The notes: generated from the sequence alone by a model not told the origin. A DNA stretch of 64,000 bases from Siphonodentalium dalli (GCA_032622095.1 CP136064.1:252034484-252098483); one strand, 5' to 3'. Positions 44,271 to 56,442 are shown, counted from the stretch's first letter. Numbers and translations: made by a program.

Positions 44271-44703
44271 GGCTGATTATGGCGAAATGTCGATTTTCAT
44301 ATTCGAAAATTTTGAAGTCAGCCGCCTATTCGAAAAACAGGAACAATTATATGTTTGAAACGAAACGGTCCGTGAATTCGAAACGATAATTATAAAAACG
44401 AACGCGTAGGCGACCAGTAATTATTGTATCGATAAATTGAATTTGTCGCTATTGTTAAACGACAAATTCGGAAAAATACTCCCTTATGATCCGTTCGGTT
44501 GTAGCAGAAAAATAAACTGGCTAATTCAATCTGTACAGTGAATTATATTGGGACTGCGCATACGTGACTGATACCGAGGCAAGCCACTGACCATTAGTTA
44601 CCGTAGGCGACCGACCAAAAAGTTAACCCTTTTCTGCTATGGTTTACAAACGCAGGACATCTATCCATATAGTTCAGTGTGAGGGCTTCCTTTGGCGGAA
44701 ATA

Positions 44704-45150
44704 ACAAGACTGTTACAGTGACTTGTCAATAAACATCGCAATTGTGTGCAAATTAAGTTAAAACTAATATGACATTGATAGTTATTACCACTGCAACAGT
44801 AATGTTTACATAACAATGGTTTTGATATAATATTGTCGGAGAGTAATTAATAATGAATATAAGAACAAAATAGATAAAATTTTTCATGTACTTGTTGATG
44901 ATAGTTGTTTTTCAGACTTTCGTACAAGTTACAGCCCTCAAAATTAGGAAAAATATCCCACGGCAAATATAATGATTAGGCACGTTAGGCCAAAAAAAAA
45001 AAGAGTTTTGGTTCTCGGGCAATTTTTTTTTCAAATCAATGAGGGAGGGAGGGTTTTATTTTTATTTTTTATTTTTTTCTGCGCATAGTAAGCATGGACA
45101 AAGATACCTTCCTCTGTCTAGTAATAACCAGAAATGTAGAGGGAACTGTT
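44704..45150. other. Spacer, no supported gene
   Basis: 44,800-44,930 is an inverted copy of the repeat flanking 39,310-39,430 (GTTACATAACAATGGTTTT). TAGGCCAAAAAAAAAA...TTTTGGTTCTCGGGC at 44,978-45,025 reappears inverted at ~47,120-47,162. Confidence 0.5.
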
Positions 45151-45158
45151 ATGCATAT

Positions 45159-46367
45159 TAGGGCTGGGCGATATTGGCCCCAAAAAATATCGCGATATTA
45201 TGGCGACAACATCGCGATACACGATATTAACGCGATATTATTTTGGTATATTACAATTGGTAAGTACAATGTACAATATATGCAATATTTCATAAATAAA
45301 GTTTGCACAATACATCCCTACGTTTTATTTACGATTTGTGGGTCATGAGAGGTCGAGTAAATGTGTATTGAACAATTATCAGTAACATCACAGTATACAT
45401 GTATATAATGACCACTCGTCAGCAACAATTGACAGTTTGCCGACAGAGAAATAATAACTTTGAAACAAAGGGATATAATCATATAACACGGCCCACGTGC
45501 GTTTTCGCATACATTTTTTAGAGTTATATCCCTTTGACCATAGCGCTCAACACCATGCACACATTAAGCACCGCATTCGGTTTCAAATTGCCATTTTATT
45601 AATTCGTGAGGAATTGGTTGTTTGTGAGACTATATTTATCAGTGGTAATTGGTAGTTGGTAGCACCGTGGGACTTCAATGTCCATATACGGCAGCCCTGG
45701 GAATTAGCGTCGACAATGCCACAATGGGCAGTGCCGAGGCAAAAGCCGACGTGAAAATTTGAAATGAATTTGCGTCAGCATTTTTTTAGCTGAGGAAAAT
45801 AAATAGAGACAATCATGTTCAATTAGTTTGAGAATTTGACATTTGTTGAAGCGATAGCAATGCCATGATCCGTACAGCACATGTCCACAAAATCATTTTA
45901 CTCGCAATTTGCACACATTGAGACGATCAGCTAGACTAAGTGTGGTCAATATAAAATCTGACATCGTAATCCGTCTCCAAGCAACCGGTTACGGTTGATA
46001 GAGCAAGCTGCACCAACTTGAAAGGAGGTCATTGTGCCAGTCGCATGCGCGCGACATACCAATCTCACAGTGTAGCCAACTGATGCTAATAGTATCTCTT
46101 TGATGTGTCCGACGAAGCATATCCAACTTGACAAGCACGTGCTCCGATGTTTTAAAACGTTTTCGACTGCGTATTTCCGGGAAGTTTGGGACTATTATAC
46201 TTACTCTAACTTCGCTGTTTGTTGGGACCATATGATGGGTTTCAACCTACACGGAGAATATTACAACTTGGGACGGTATTACGATATTTTTATTTCAGAC
46301 GATATTATTGACGATATCAAAATTAAAACCGGGTATACCCGATATATCGTCATACCGCCCAGCACTA
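45159..46367. mobile_element. 1.2-kb hAT-like non-autonomous element with exact 8-bp target duplication
   Basis: Terminal inverted repeats TAGGGCTGGGCG / CGCCCAGCACTA (one mismatch) are bounded by ATGCATAT at 45,151-45,158 and again at 46,368-46,375. Subterminal regions are dense in CGATAT/ATATCG phrases on both sides. The GGGCTGGGCGATAT end is a familiar start of hAT-type repeats in animals, and an 8-bp duplication is diagnostic for hAT. No transposase frame remains. Confidence 0.9.
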
Positions 46368-46375
46368 ATGCATAT

Positions 46376-47427
46376 AAACTCATTTAATCTTATATAAAAA
46401 TGACATTGTACTACCAGTGTATGACTGGGATTACCTAACATTATATAATGCACCTGACATTAACTACTGTTATTGTTGTCTAAAAACTTATACCGCTCCA
46501 TTCTAATATGTGATCCTGAATTTAGTTCTGTGCCTTTCAATTGTATAAAGTTACATCATCATCATCAATGTTTGGGGAGTAAGTCGCCATGACTTTTACC
46601 CCTTTCACATAATAACATACATGTATAGAATAACGTAAATGAATTAATTGTTTTTAAATTATCCATGAAGTTTAGTCGTACATATATCGCTCGTTATAAC
46701 AGTTGTTATCGAATAACTCCTTGAATTGTTGAACCGATTCAGTGGAAACAATGTAATCTGATAAACTATTCCAGTTTGTAATCACTCTCTGGGAAAAGAA
46801 ATATTTTCGCACATCATTGACTATTATGTTCTTTTGTTACAATTAGTGTAAGTTAGTTCACAATGACTAATTGTAAGAAGAGCATGAAGAGCATTTTCTT
46901 AATTGTAGTCATCTACTTCATGTTGTAAGACTGCAAGTCACTTTTTAACACATTACATGTTAGAGCTCAATGCACACTATTATTCAACACATATCTGTAT
47001 CCCCCGAAAAAAATATTTTTTTTTTTTTTTTTTTTCAAATTTTTTTTTTTCGGAAGTTTTTTTGTTATAACATCAGGCATTGCAATAAAAAGGCCTAATG
47101 CGGCCCTTTTTATTCAATGCGGCGGTGCCTGAGAACCAAAACCTTTTTTTTTTTTGGCCTTAGATGCCATATTTTGCCACAGCTTTTCCCATGGCATTGC
47201 TTATTGCCATTTCGAGGGCTGAATTTATATATGTTAATTCGCGTGAACCCACTTAGAAGGCCTCGATACCCTATAATCGTGTGTTGAATATTCACAGGGC
47301 CCTATTCTGATACCTGCGTTTTACTCATGTGATCACTCAATGAATATTATAACCAGATGTAACTTATCCACAATAGACATAATTTTTATTATACAATTGG
47401 TTTATCACAGGGACCAGCATAGAAGTT
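46376..47427. other. Spacer with homopolymer-rich repeat, no supported gene
   Basis: 46,990-47,165 holds long T runs, a GCATTGCAATAAAAAGGCC hairpin and the inverted copy of the 44,978 fragment. Nothing else is recognised. Confidence 0.5.
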
Positions 47428-47431
47428 TTAA

Positions 47432-47814
47432 CCCTTTACCCAACAAACCGGCCAAATAAAGCTTTAACAGCCTAAAATATCTTCGGTCTGTCTCAATAGA
47501 ACCATACATATATGGATATCATTGGAACCGGCTCCTTGACCACATTGTGATAGTTACAGTTATGCCCTGTGCCAATGCATTCTCTTATATATGCGAGTCG
47601 ACCATAGGTCGCCTCGCATATATAAGAGAATGCATTGGCCTAAAAAAAATCTTTTTTTTAACACTTTTTACCATTTTTTCTCGCATTCTTTAACAATTTT
47701 ATAATTTTTAATGTGTTAAGCCAATGCATTCTCTTATATATGCGAGGCGACCTATGGTCGACTCGCATATATAAGAGAATGCATTGGCACAGGGCCCTTC
47801 TGTTGGGTAAAGGG
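47432..47814. mobile_element. TTAA MITE with two large hairpins (copy 1)
   Basis: TTAA (47,428-47,431; 47,815-47,818) flanks TIRs CCCTTTACCCAACA...TGTTGGGTAAAGGG. Inside, two ~75-bp hairpins built on GCCAATGCATTCTCTTATAT (arms inverted around GGTCGACC/CATAGGTCG) are separated by an A/T-rich spacer, and the two hairpins are mirror images. Copies 2 and 3 at 54,775 and 62,386 are nearly identical, so spread was recent. Confidence 0.92.
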
Positions 47815-47997
47815 TTAAATTAGGAGAGGTCACTTCTCCCCATTTGGATATTAGGTAGAAGCTACAGAGTTTGAAGTTCAATTTACATCCAAACATCACC
47901 CTTCTGTGATTCAACAAGTATTATGCAACACAAGAGCCCATTTATAAAACCAGTATAGTGAGTAAGAATACCATTATAATCAGTAAATGTACTTTAA

Positions 47998-48204
47998 CCC
48001 TTTCAGTGCCAAGTCCGATTTTTGTATCAACCCATATTTCCTTGATCATTTTTCAAATTTATTGATTATAATAATGTGATACATTGATGGAAAGAGCTCT
48101 TAGAGCTCTTTCCAACAATGTATCACATTATTATAATCAATAAATTTGAAAAATGATCAAGGAAATATGGGTTGATACAAAAATCGGACTTGGCACTGAA
48201 AGGG
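47998..48204. mobile_element. 207-bp near-perfect palindrome, TTAA target
   Basis: CCCTTTCAGTGCCAAGTCCG and its complement bound arms of ~100 bp that meet at GAAAGAGCTCTTAGAGCTCTTTC. TTAA lies on both sides (47,994-47,997; 48,205-48,208). The CCCTTT end is shared with the neighbouring MITE, but the interior differs. Confidence 0.9.
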
Positions 48205-48208
48205 TTAA

Positions 48209-49920
48209 ACATGCTGCTGGAACTTATGCATAAAAAATTTCATCCGCCCGTTGGCATACGATGCCAAAAATAGGTTAGTGATGAAGCACTCGAATACAGC
48301 TATTTACGTTAAAAAGCCCCGCCACGGCTAAACCGTGCGCTGGACACCAATTGAAAGAGACGCCAATTAGATGCGCCTGGATGCCATTGATAGGATGCAC
48401 CGGTAAACAATGTTTAATATCGATGTTTCATTTGCACTAAATCAGTGCCCCTTTGTTTTTCGGTGGAATTTTCCAAAAGTGTGAACCCACCGCCACGCTA
48501 TCTCTCAGTTGGCCGGGTTACTTTGAGATAAGTATAAGAGAGAAGTCACTTCTCCTTGGGACAAAAATAGGGCGAAGTGGCACATTTTAAGGAGAAGATG
48601 TCTCGATCCAAAGTCCACCTCTAGGCTGGTCCCTGGTTCATCATTAACAAATTTATAATAAACAATATAATAATTAACATTCGGCTTGATGAATTGATGA
48701 ATCACACAAGCCATATATAATATGAAATATATCATGCACCGTTCCTGTTAAGGAATTCAATCTGTGGAACTGCAGTATGTAAACAGTGTGCAATAAGCAA
48801 TACACTTATCACCGGGGTAATTAAGTGTGATACTGTGGGTACTATCGGTCACCAGGATTCATGGTGATTTTTGCGGTCATTCACGGTGAACTTGCGGGCA
48901 AAAGATTAATTGAATCAACAGAAATCCTGGAGACTGAACAGGGCTCACCAAGAATACTGAGAATCGCCGCAAAACAGACAAAAATTCTTAGAATATATCA
49001 TTTACGCCATTTCAATTTATTTTATAAGATTACTAGCTGAAACATCTGTTCCATTCGGGAGCCTTTATTCAGTGTCGGAGGGGCTGTTGTAGCCCCTTTG
49101 TGCATTAGGGGCCAAGCACAGCCTTATTCAGCATCGGTCAAGCTCACAATGGTTTTGATCATTTAAACAGTCTGATTTCAAGAACAAAATAAATTAATTA
49201 AATTAATTTTTCAAGTTTTTTTAATTATTTTTTTAAAAACTAAAACCGTTATAAAATCCATCAGGGTACCCCGTGGCATGCAGGACACCAAATTTGGTTG
49301 AAATCAGTCCAGGGGTCTCGGAGAAAAATGCGGAAACAGACATACCTTTTCCTAAATTACTCATATATATATTTATATAGATTAACTAAATATTGATAAT
49401 TGCCTTGTCTTGACTTATTCAAACTTCCAATGAGTGCGAAAACGACAATTTAGTGTGGAAATTATAAACCTATGCTATACGATTCTGTTGCATATATAAA
49501 AGGTTCATCCATGGCGAATACCGGTGATCCATGGTGTGCGGCGGTGATTCATGGTGAGGTTGGGATAAACAAGCTTTCTGTGTTCAGTGGGTCACCGTGA
49601 ATCACTCTCCCAGGAAATTCGCCACAGTGTTGAGTTTTGCTTATTGCACACTTTACATGCTCTATATGACCATACATGCTGAAGAATTCTATGGTCAATT
49701 GCATTCCACTATCAAAACTGATATTGGGGGCAGTTTTAGCCTGAAGATCTGGATAAATAGTGATACCCCAAACACAAGGGGAGAATATAACCCTAAAAAT
49801 CTGAATAAACAGGTCATACACATCCTGAATTCAAGAATTATAGTTGAGTTGAACTAATGTATTGTAAATACAATAGATAGTCTAGCCCAAAGGGACTTCA
49901 TGGTGATCCAACAAATAACA
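48209..49920. other. Spacer with RTE-type 3' tail, no supported gene
   Basis: At 49,240-49,385 the phrase CCAAATTTGGTTGAAATCAG...GGAGAAAAATGCGGAAACAGACA...ATATATTTATATAGAT is typical of the 3' end of RTE-type retroelements. A TTGAGTTTTGCTTATTGCAC fragment (49,623) recurs directly at 50,094. Confidence 0.5.
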
Positions 49921-50475
49921 ACGTAACACTCGTATTGGAAATTTTCGGCCACATGGCCTTCTTCAGCCAAAACAAGTTATACAGGTACCGGTACAATCAA
50001 TATTTATGTTGACTCCAATTTAACAAGTCCGTTCAATAGTCACACCTTTGCTTCAACGTTTGTGCCTCGATCGACGAGGAAATCCGCCACAGTGTTGAGT
50101 TTTGCTTATTGCACTCTTTACTTACTCTATATGAAGAATCACTCTTTACTTACTCTATATAGTATATATAATGTTTTCCGTTCTGGACATGGTAAATGGT
50201 GGACTTCAGTTGCGCCTTGTGAAGGAAGAGGCCTGGATCAGGCGTTTGGACACGCGAATTCCGAGTGGACTGAATTTGCAATCCAATTCACGGCACAGGT
50301 GAAAGCAACATATATAATTACGTCATCGTCGATCGAGGCACAAAAGTCGAAGCAAATGTGTGACTTTTGAACGGACTTGTTAAATTGGAGTCAACATTGA
50401 TATTGATTGTACCTGTATAACTTGTTTTGGCTGAAGAAGGCCATGTGGCCGAAAATTTCCAATAAGAGTGTTACG
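49921..50475. mobile_element. 555-bp element with ~150-bp terminal inverted repeats
   Basis: ACGTAACACTCGTATTGGAA begins the left end and is inverted at 50,456-50,475. Complementarity continues through CGGCCACATGGCCTTCTTCAG and GTCGATCGAGGCACAAA. The target duplication was not resolved. Confidence 0.8.
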
Positions 50476-50479
50476 TTTA

Positions 50480-50625
50480 GGAGATAAACATACCCTGTTG
50501 AGTTGTACATTCTGGGATTCGAGCATGAAAACAGTTTGTGAACGAGCCGGCTTGCCGCGAGTTCACAAACTGTTTTCATGCTCGAATCACAGAATGTACA
50601 ACGAAACAGGGTACGTTTATCTCCA
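50480..50625. mobile_element. 146-bp palindromic MITE-like hairpin
   Basis: GGAGATAAACATACCCTGTT at the left is mirrored at the right. The arms meet at GAACGAGCCGGCTTGCCGCGAGTTC. Confidence 0.8.
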
Positions 50626-52049
50626 TTGTAATTCAATCTAGCAAGGAATTTGCAAAAAAACTGTATAAAAAGTATCATTTAGTCATTTTCATGACACGAA
50701 TCGAGACTTTCATTTCGCCGTTGTCACCGTGCACAAATCATTGGGTTTGTTCATTGCGTTACTCGGAACACTGCTCCGTAACCATTTCCTGTGGGGCGGG
50801 TTGGCTCGTTTCGCTACTCCGTTCTGCACCGATGAAATTGTACCGTGACACATTCAGATTTGATGCACGCTGAAGCGGCCGATGAACGGTATCTATAGAC
50901 AACAACGCACGGGTGTGCTCGTTTCGCTACTCGTTCTGCGCCGATGAAATTTGACCGTGCTACATTCAGATTTGATGCACGCTGAAGCGGCCGATGTCGG
51001 TGAATCGAAAACGAAAGTTAGCCGCTCTCGGCCAATCAGAATGCTTGTTTTTAGTGACAAATACTCAATTGAATTACAATGTTATTTAAAGTATTGTAGT
51101 TGACTATGGATATTGCTAGCTCATGAACTTGGTGAAGGATCAGATATTGCTTCAGTCTCTTTAAAAAGCTGACGAAAACTTTACAATATTTACGTTTCTG
51201 GATATCTCATTCATAATCAGTTACTACATTGATGGGATTCCCTCCATTTCATTGGAGAGTGACGAAGCATGTGAGTGATTTCATTGGTTTATGGCTGGAA
51301 TGACAGATCACTTCACAGATCAGAGGTCAATGACGTGTTGACAAGTTTACCACGCATTGTCAAACAACTCAACTATTGTTGGAAAACTGAATAAAGGGAT
51401 ATATCCATAACTAATTTTACTCATCGCAATATAGGAGACATCATCTTCGAGTTTTTATCAGTCAACGATATTCGTGACTGATTATTTTTTGCATCTTAAT
51501 ATTGTATTTATAACCATTTATAAATACTACGATTCTCACAAACATTTACTATGCCAGGAATGCACTCCATATTTGAAAATGGTTTATTACGTCATGTTGG
51601 GAATGCCGCGTCGTTGCAGAAATGAAATATAATGGACACATCTAGAGACGTACATCCGTTAATTTTTTTAAAAACTAAATTCTGGAAATATGAAGACCTA
51701 GATCCGTCAGAATGCTTCATGATATAAGTTACAGCACGATTCGTTGCAAGATACCGTGTCGTTGTTACCAGGTATGATTGTTATTAATCTTTCTGTGTAT
51801 AGAGATGCCTAGCTATCTCATAGTATTGGCAAAAACCAAGAAAACCTGGATACAGCACTGTAGATTTGAACTATAACAGTTGGGGATGACTATGAAAGTT
51901 GAACTCTGGATGTGCTGGACTCAATAAAATGCCACAAAATAAGTGGAGAATTTAACCATAAAGATCTGAACATATATTCTACCAAAGCTAGACGACCAAG
52001 AAATGTTACACAAACATATGGCAAGAATTCTGGACTCATTATTCTTTTC
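50626..52049 (-). other. 3' flank/untranslated region of the SH3 gene
   Basis: Minus-strand sequence downstream of the stop at 52,050. A candidate polyadenylation signal (AATAAA, minus) is at about 51,588-51,583. No further coding sequence is recognised. Confidence 0.4.
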
Positions 52050-52126
52050 TTAGATGGTTGTTTCTTTGACCGAAGTTTTCGATGAGGAATTTGATCTGCC
52101 ATCAGCCAGCCAATTATCTGTGGAAT
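52050..52126 (-). CDS. SH3-domain gene, last coding exon
   Basis: The acceptor is ACTTTATTTCCAG at 52,127 and the exon starts in phase 1, matching the donor of the SH3 exon (joining codon GAT, Asp). It encodes 24 further residues rich in Ser/Thr/Asp (STDNWLADGRS...) and ends K-E-T-T-I followed by TAA. The final T-T-I fits a class I PDZ-domain ligand (S/T-x-hydrophobic). The intron before it is 3.28 kb and contains the TTAA MITE at 54,775. A different, longer frame across this exon is open by chance. Confidence 0.55.
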
Positions 52127-55100
52127 CTGGAAATAAAGTTCAGTTGTGCTTAATAAGGCCATGCAAATTCAATTTCCCCGTTTCTCAGGCAAAATGTTTT
52201 TAAAAGCAAATGCGTTCGCGTTTTTATATTTTATTTGTTTATTTTTGCATCAAGATTTGAATTGTTTCTAGAGGCGGGAAATTATGATCTTTTATGCTAT
52301 CACTACAGGCACTGTGTAGGAACTGACTACATCGGAAGTCGTTCTATCGCCAGTTTGTGATGGTTCTTGACTGATTTGTGATGGTTCCTTATGATCGAAA
52401 TTATACATTTTCTTTTTGACAGTTAAAACGCAATTTTTGAGCCACCTAGATGATAATTTGATTATTTTTTCCATTCCCCTCACAATCGGTGGCCCTAACG
52501 AGCGTAATAATAATGAAATATCCATTGTGTGAGTTATAACAACGATGAAAACTGCAAATTTTGAAACTTGTTTGGGTTCTCTCCTGATCGAGTCGGTTCT
52601 CTCCCCATTTAATCGGTTTTATACGGGTAATACTATGGCTAATATTTGGCAGGATAATGGTTCAAACTGACATTAACCAAAGATAAACACAACACGATAT
52701 GCATTAAGTTGAAATTTGCACCAATTGTCATCAATTTCTATTAATTACACTTCTTATTCAATAACCTGTGTTACGCCTTTCAAAATTCACCAAGTCGCCA
52801 GCTAGTTTGAAAAATAACGCGTTTTGCAGGCTCAACATTTCCATGAGTCAATAGCCGATTAACTATAGTGCAATTTCATAGCGCTGGACTTCGGAAAGCG
52901 TGAGCGTAGATGGGATATATAGAGTTATCTGTCTTGTATTTTATGTTGTCTATTTTCGTAGACGCATTTTAATCAGCAAAAAGCCAAAAAATAAGACATT
53001 AAAAGTTCATTGACACCCATACATTGTTCTGATTATGCAATTTAAGAAGTTTATGTTGGGCATCCGCTTGCTGGATGCTGATTATATAGGTTAGGTGCTA
53101 GAATTCGTTATTTCTTCATCGCACTTGTTCTGCTGTTCAGGATAATCTGACCGGCAATCACTCAGGGTTTGTTCTAACTTCTAAGCCTCTAGAAAGTGAA
53201 GCCATGCCACTCAGATTACTGTTAAGAGATACCTGATTGCAACCAATCACGCAATTAATTGTATCCACTCGCATGTAAGGGGGAATAATTGTTTTATATT
53301 AGTAAAGGCTACCTTTTGTAATATTAAATAAAATGAAAATTGGATGTAGTGAAAGCAAAAATTATTTGGTCAACCGCCTTTGACTTACTATAGCAGTCGC
53401 CTGGAACATGTAAGATCATCCCCGGGCAACTGGTCTTGGGCATGAGTAGTCACGCATCCTCTGTGATTTTCCGGAGTGTAAATACAGGTACCAATATTAA
53501 ACCTTTAAAAGTAACTCAATCAGCCAATGGAAGTTTTACAAAATCATGTGACTATTGGTCAAAAGAGTACAAGTGAAGTTGGGTGCATGTGAAGTCGACC
53601 CAATATGAAGATGCCCCAATATGAAGGCGACCCGACGCGAAGTCGACCTGAGAGAAGTCGGCCCCGATGATTAGATAGGAATTAAATATTGTTAATATTG
53701 TTTTAAATGAGCCCGGCGGACAATTACACTTTAAACGAACACATTATTATTAAAATGTGTGTATGTATATAAGGGGGACTTTCCTCAGTCATTGTTGTAA
53801 AATCAAACTAGGGGAACAATTTCAAATTTCCAACAATGCAATATAGTGTAAGGTATGAACTATGTAACTGTTGAAAAATTTGACCAAAGTTGGGGGTAGT
53901 CACCAATTAAGCACCCCTCCCTGTCCAAGCCCGTCCCCGCCACCCATATCCCTCGGCTGCGCCATAACATATCAATGATTCAGTTGAACGTGATTTCATA
54001 AGATATGTTCATGTCTGGGCGACAAACATGCGTAAATGTCCCTTAGGCGGGACTTTCGAGGAAGAAATATCTAGATGCTGGCATCGAAACATCGTCCCAC
54101 CTGGATCATTCAATCAAGGCCCTGTATTAATTAAATGAATAACATTTCATAATCTCCTGAGAGTAGATTTCTATTACCATTGGTTATTTATATAGGCAGG
54201 CATGATTATGATATTATACCCCTCGGGACTTTCAATATTTGGTTCCTGCCAATTAAAATCACTTATTATTAGGTATTTATTTCTTAATATACCTGTTGTA
54301 TTATGTAAATGGCATAAGCTACAGTCATTATCTGGTTTAAAATGTCAGATACACAAGACAATATTCCGCCCAAAGTGCAGAAATCGTTCGAATAAATTTA
54401 TATAAAATATTTTATAGAAGTTTCGGCCGGTAAGCACTATGTATGCAGGTTATATAGAGATGTTGGCGGTAGCAAGGTTCGAGGAGAAGTCAAGTTCCCT
54501 CTCCCGAGAATGGTTAGTTATTTCTAGTGTTGGTGGTATCTTGTGTCCATATAAGTCTGAGGTATCATGATATCCATGTTATCTATATGTTACTATAGCA
54601 TATATCACGCTATTGTTACATGATTATTCTATTCTTCTACTCATACCTGTGTTGTACAATGAGTTCAACCAGTCATCAGCAATTCAGGTATGATCTTGTT
54701 AATTATGTGTGTACGCTCGTATTCATTGTATTATATATCTCTCCTGTACATAGTGCTTACCACTATACAATTAACCCTTTACCCAACAAACCGGCCAAAA
54801 CCGGCCAAATAAAGCTTCAACAGCCTAAAATATCTTCGGTCTGTCTCAATAGAACCATACAAATATGGATATCATTGGAACCGTCTCCTTGACCACATTG
54901 TGATAGTTACAGTTATGCCCTGTGCCAATGCATTCTCTTATATATGCGAGTCGACCATAGGTCGCCTCGCATATATAAGAGAATACATTGGCCTAAAAAA
55001 AATCCTTTTTTTAACACTTTTTACCATTTTTTCTTACATTCTTTAACAATTTTATAATTTTTAATGTGTTAAGCCAATGCATTCTCTTATATATGCGAGG

Positions 55101-55407
55101 CGACCTATGGTCGACTCGCATATATAAGAGAATGCATTGGCACAGGGCCCTTCTGTTGGGTAAAGGGTTAACCATATCAATGCAAACAATGGGAATGGAA
55201 GATTATCCCAGATCTGGGAACACATCAAACTTTATCTACTATCTTATGTACTATCAGACACAGGTGAGCAAGGGCAATCGCCCACCTCAAATGGCCAGGC
55301 CAGGTCTTGAGTGCATCATGTAATCTGAAAACTTTATTATGAACACTGGGTTCAATGTAGTGCATTATGAATAATATATCATATAATATGATGTTTTGCG
55401 GTCTTAC
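52127..55407 (-). other. Intron of the SH3 gene (exons 3-4)
   Basis: Bounded by GTAAGAC (55,407) and TTTCCAG (52,127). It contains the MITE at 54,775-55,167. A minus-strand frame at 52,292-52,525 (ending SSYTVPVVIA, followed by an AATAAA cluster near 52,230) might be an alternative last exon, but its acceptor is weak. Confidence 0.5.
54775..55167. mobile_element. TTAA MITE with two large hairpins (copy 2)
   Basis: Same family as 47,432-47,814, flanked by TTAA at 54,771-54,774 and 55,168-55,171. The phrase ACCGGCCAAA is duplicated near its left end, as in copy 3. Confidence 0.92.
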
Positions 55408-55630
55408 CTAAGGTTGAGACAGAATTATTAGACTGTGTGTAAGGTGTGGCAGGCTCCAGGTAGGTCGCTGGAACTAGACCTTCTTCCCCACTCGTTATGT
55501 TTTTGGAATACCACCAGCCACTCTCGTTGGTATTCTGGACCTCCAACAGGTCACCCTCATGTAAACCAATCTCTGAATCTTGCGTAGGAAAATAATCAGC
55601 CAAGGCTAGGTACCTTTGTTGTGACTGTGG
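55408..55630 (-). CDS. SH3-domain gene, exon encoding the SH3 domain
   Basis: The acceptor is AATTCCTTTCAG (55,631) and the donor TTAG|GTAAGAC (55,407). It is 223 bp, entering in phase 0 and leaving in phase 1. Residues ~6-62 are a complete SH3 domain: ALADYFP (ALYDY motif), a DSEIGLHEGDLLEV RT-loop, SGWWYSK with the conserved Trp pair, GLVP-A-TYLEP with the conserved Pro and Tyr. The domain would bind proline-rich partners. The ESGWW and VPATYLEP pattern recalls the SH3 domains of p47phox/Tks organiser proteins, but a C-terminal SH3 of a Dbl-family exchange factor is equally possible. The gene name is unresolved. Confidence 0.9.
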
Positions 55631-55922
55631 CTGAAAGGAATTAATTCAACACACATGACTCCTTTCAAAATTCGTATAATATATATTAGTTACATTCCTA
55701 TGTGTGATTTACCTTGATTTCTCAAGTGATTACAAACAATAATTTATCACATAATTAACCCACAAAACCAGCTTCATAATTATTGGTAAGACACACGTGT
55801 AATATTAGCGCGTGCAATGACGTCACGCCATTATTTAAATGACTTGCGATGTCTGAAGTTTATGATTGTTGTTTTCGATGAATACTTTGCGTTGCTTCGC
55901 GATTATTTGATCATGTGATAAA

Positions 55923-56070
55923 AGGTATCTCAAACTCCTTCTATTTTATACGTAATTTATCAACCTCGTCCACTAAATTCTATTTGAGCCTCGGTAAACC
56001 TCGGCTCAAATGGAATTTAGTGAACTCGGTTGATAAATTCTGTATAAAACAGAAACTCATGTGAGATCCT
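55923..56070. mobile_element. 148-bp palindromic MITE-like hairpin
   Basis: AGGTATCTCA...TATTTTATAC...AATTTATCAACC...ACTAAATTC is mirrored around GAGCCTCGGTAAACCTCGGCTC. Confidence 0.75.
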
Positions 56071-56216
56071 CTATTTCACTAGTGAATTATGTCTATTTAA
56101 CTAGAATGTTACGTATTCATATGCGCTATCGAAATGAATGCATCATGGGTATAATGACGGTAATATTCAGATTTCTGGTTAATCAGATGTTTATAGTGGA
56201 ATATTATAATCAGAAT

Positions 56217-56368
56217 AATCACTTGATTGACACTGCTTGGTAACGTGAAATAATTCAATCGAGGCAGAGACTATTTTGTAAAACACTCAAGTGCAATGCG
56301 CTCTCTTGTTTGTACAACGTCCCTGCCTCTCATGAATTATTTCACGTTACCAGTTCAATCAAGTGATT
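56217..56368. mobile_element. 152-bp MITE with ~50-bp terminal inverted repeats
   Basis: AATCACTTGATTGACACTGC...TGGTAACGTGAAATAATTC is inverted at the right (GAATTATTTCACGTTACCA...AATCAAGTGATT). Confidence 0.8.
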
Positions 56369-56442
56369 ACTCTCTATGTAACACACCTGTAATCAGTGTA
56401 ATGGAGGTTTCCACCCATATTCATTCAAGTCTTGAAATAGTG

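Larger units (their letters stand above)
39774..44701. mobile_element. 4.9-kb TIR element, TA target, no intact transposase seen
   Basis: TTTCCGCCAAAGGAAGCCCT at the left (39,774) is inverted at 44,682-44,701. The inverted repeat runs ~40 bp and is flanked by TA on each side (39,772-39,773; 44,702-44,703). The interior holds internal duplications (41,270-41,660; 43,569-44,270), a diverged repeat pair (~40,170-40,400 versus ~42,170-42,400), a 20-C tract and a region rich in ACCGCGGT phrases (43,130-43,450). Open frames up to 206 codons exist (41,910-42,530, minus), but none shows a transposase motif. It could be a composite or a decayed autonomous element. Confidence 0.6.

Noticed and set aside
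51890-52162. 90-codon minus-strand frame over the last SH3-gene exon
   Set aside because: It runs through the acceptor into the intron in a different frame from the phase-matched exon and has no domain; judged accidental.
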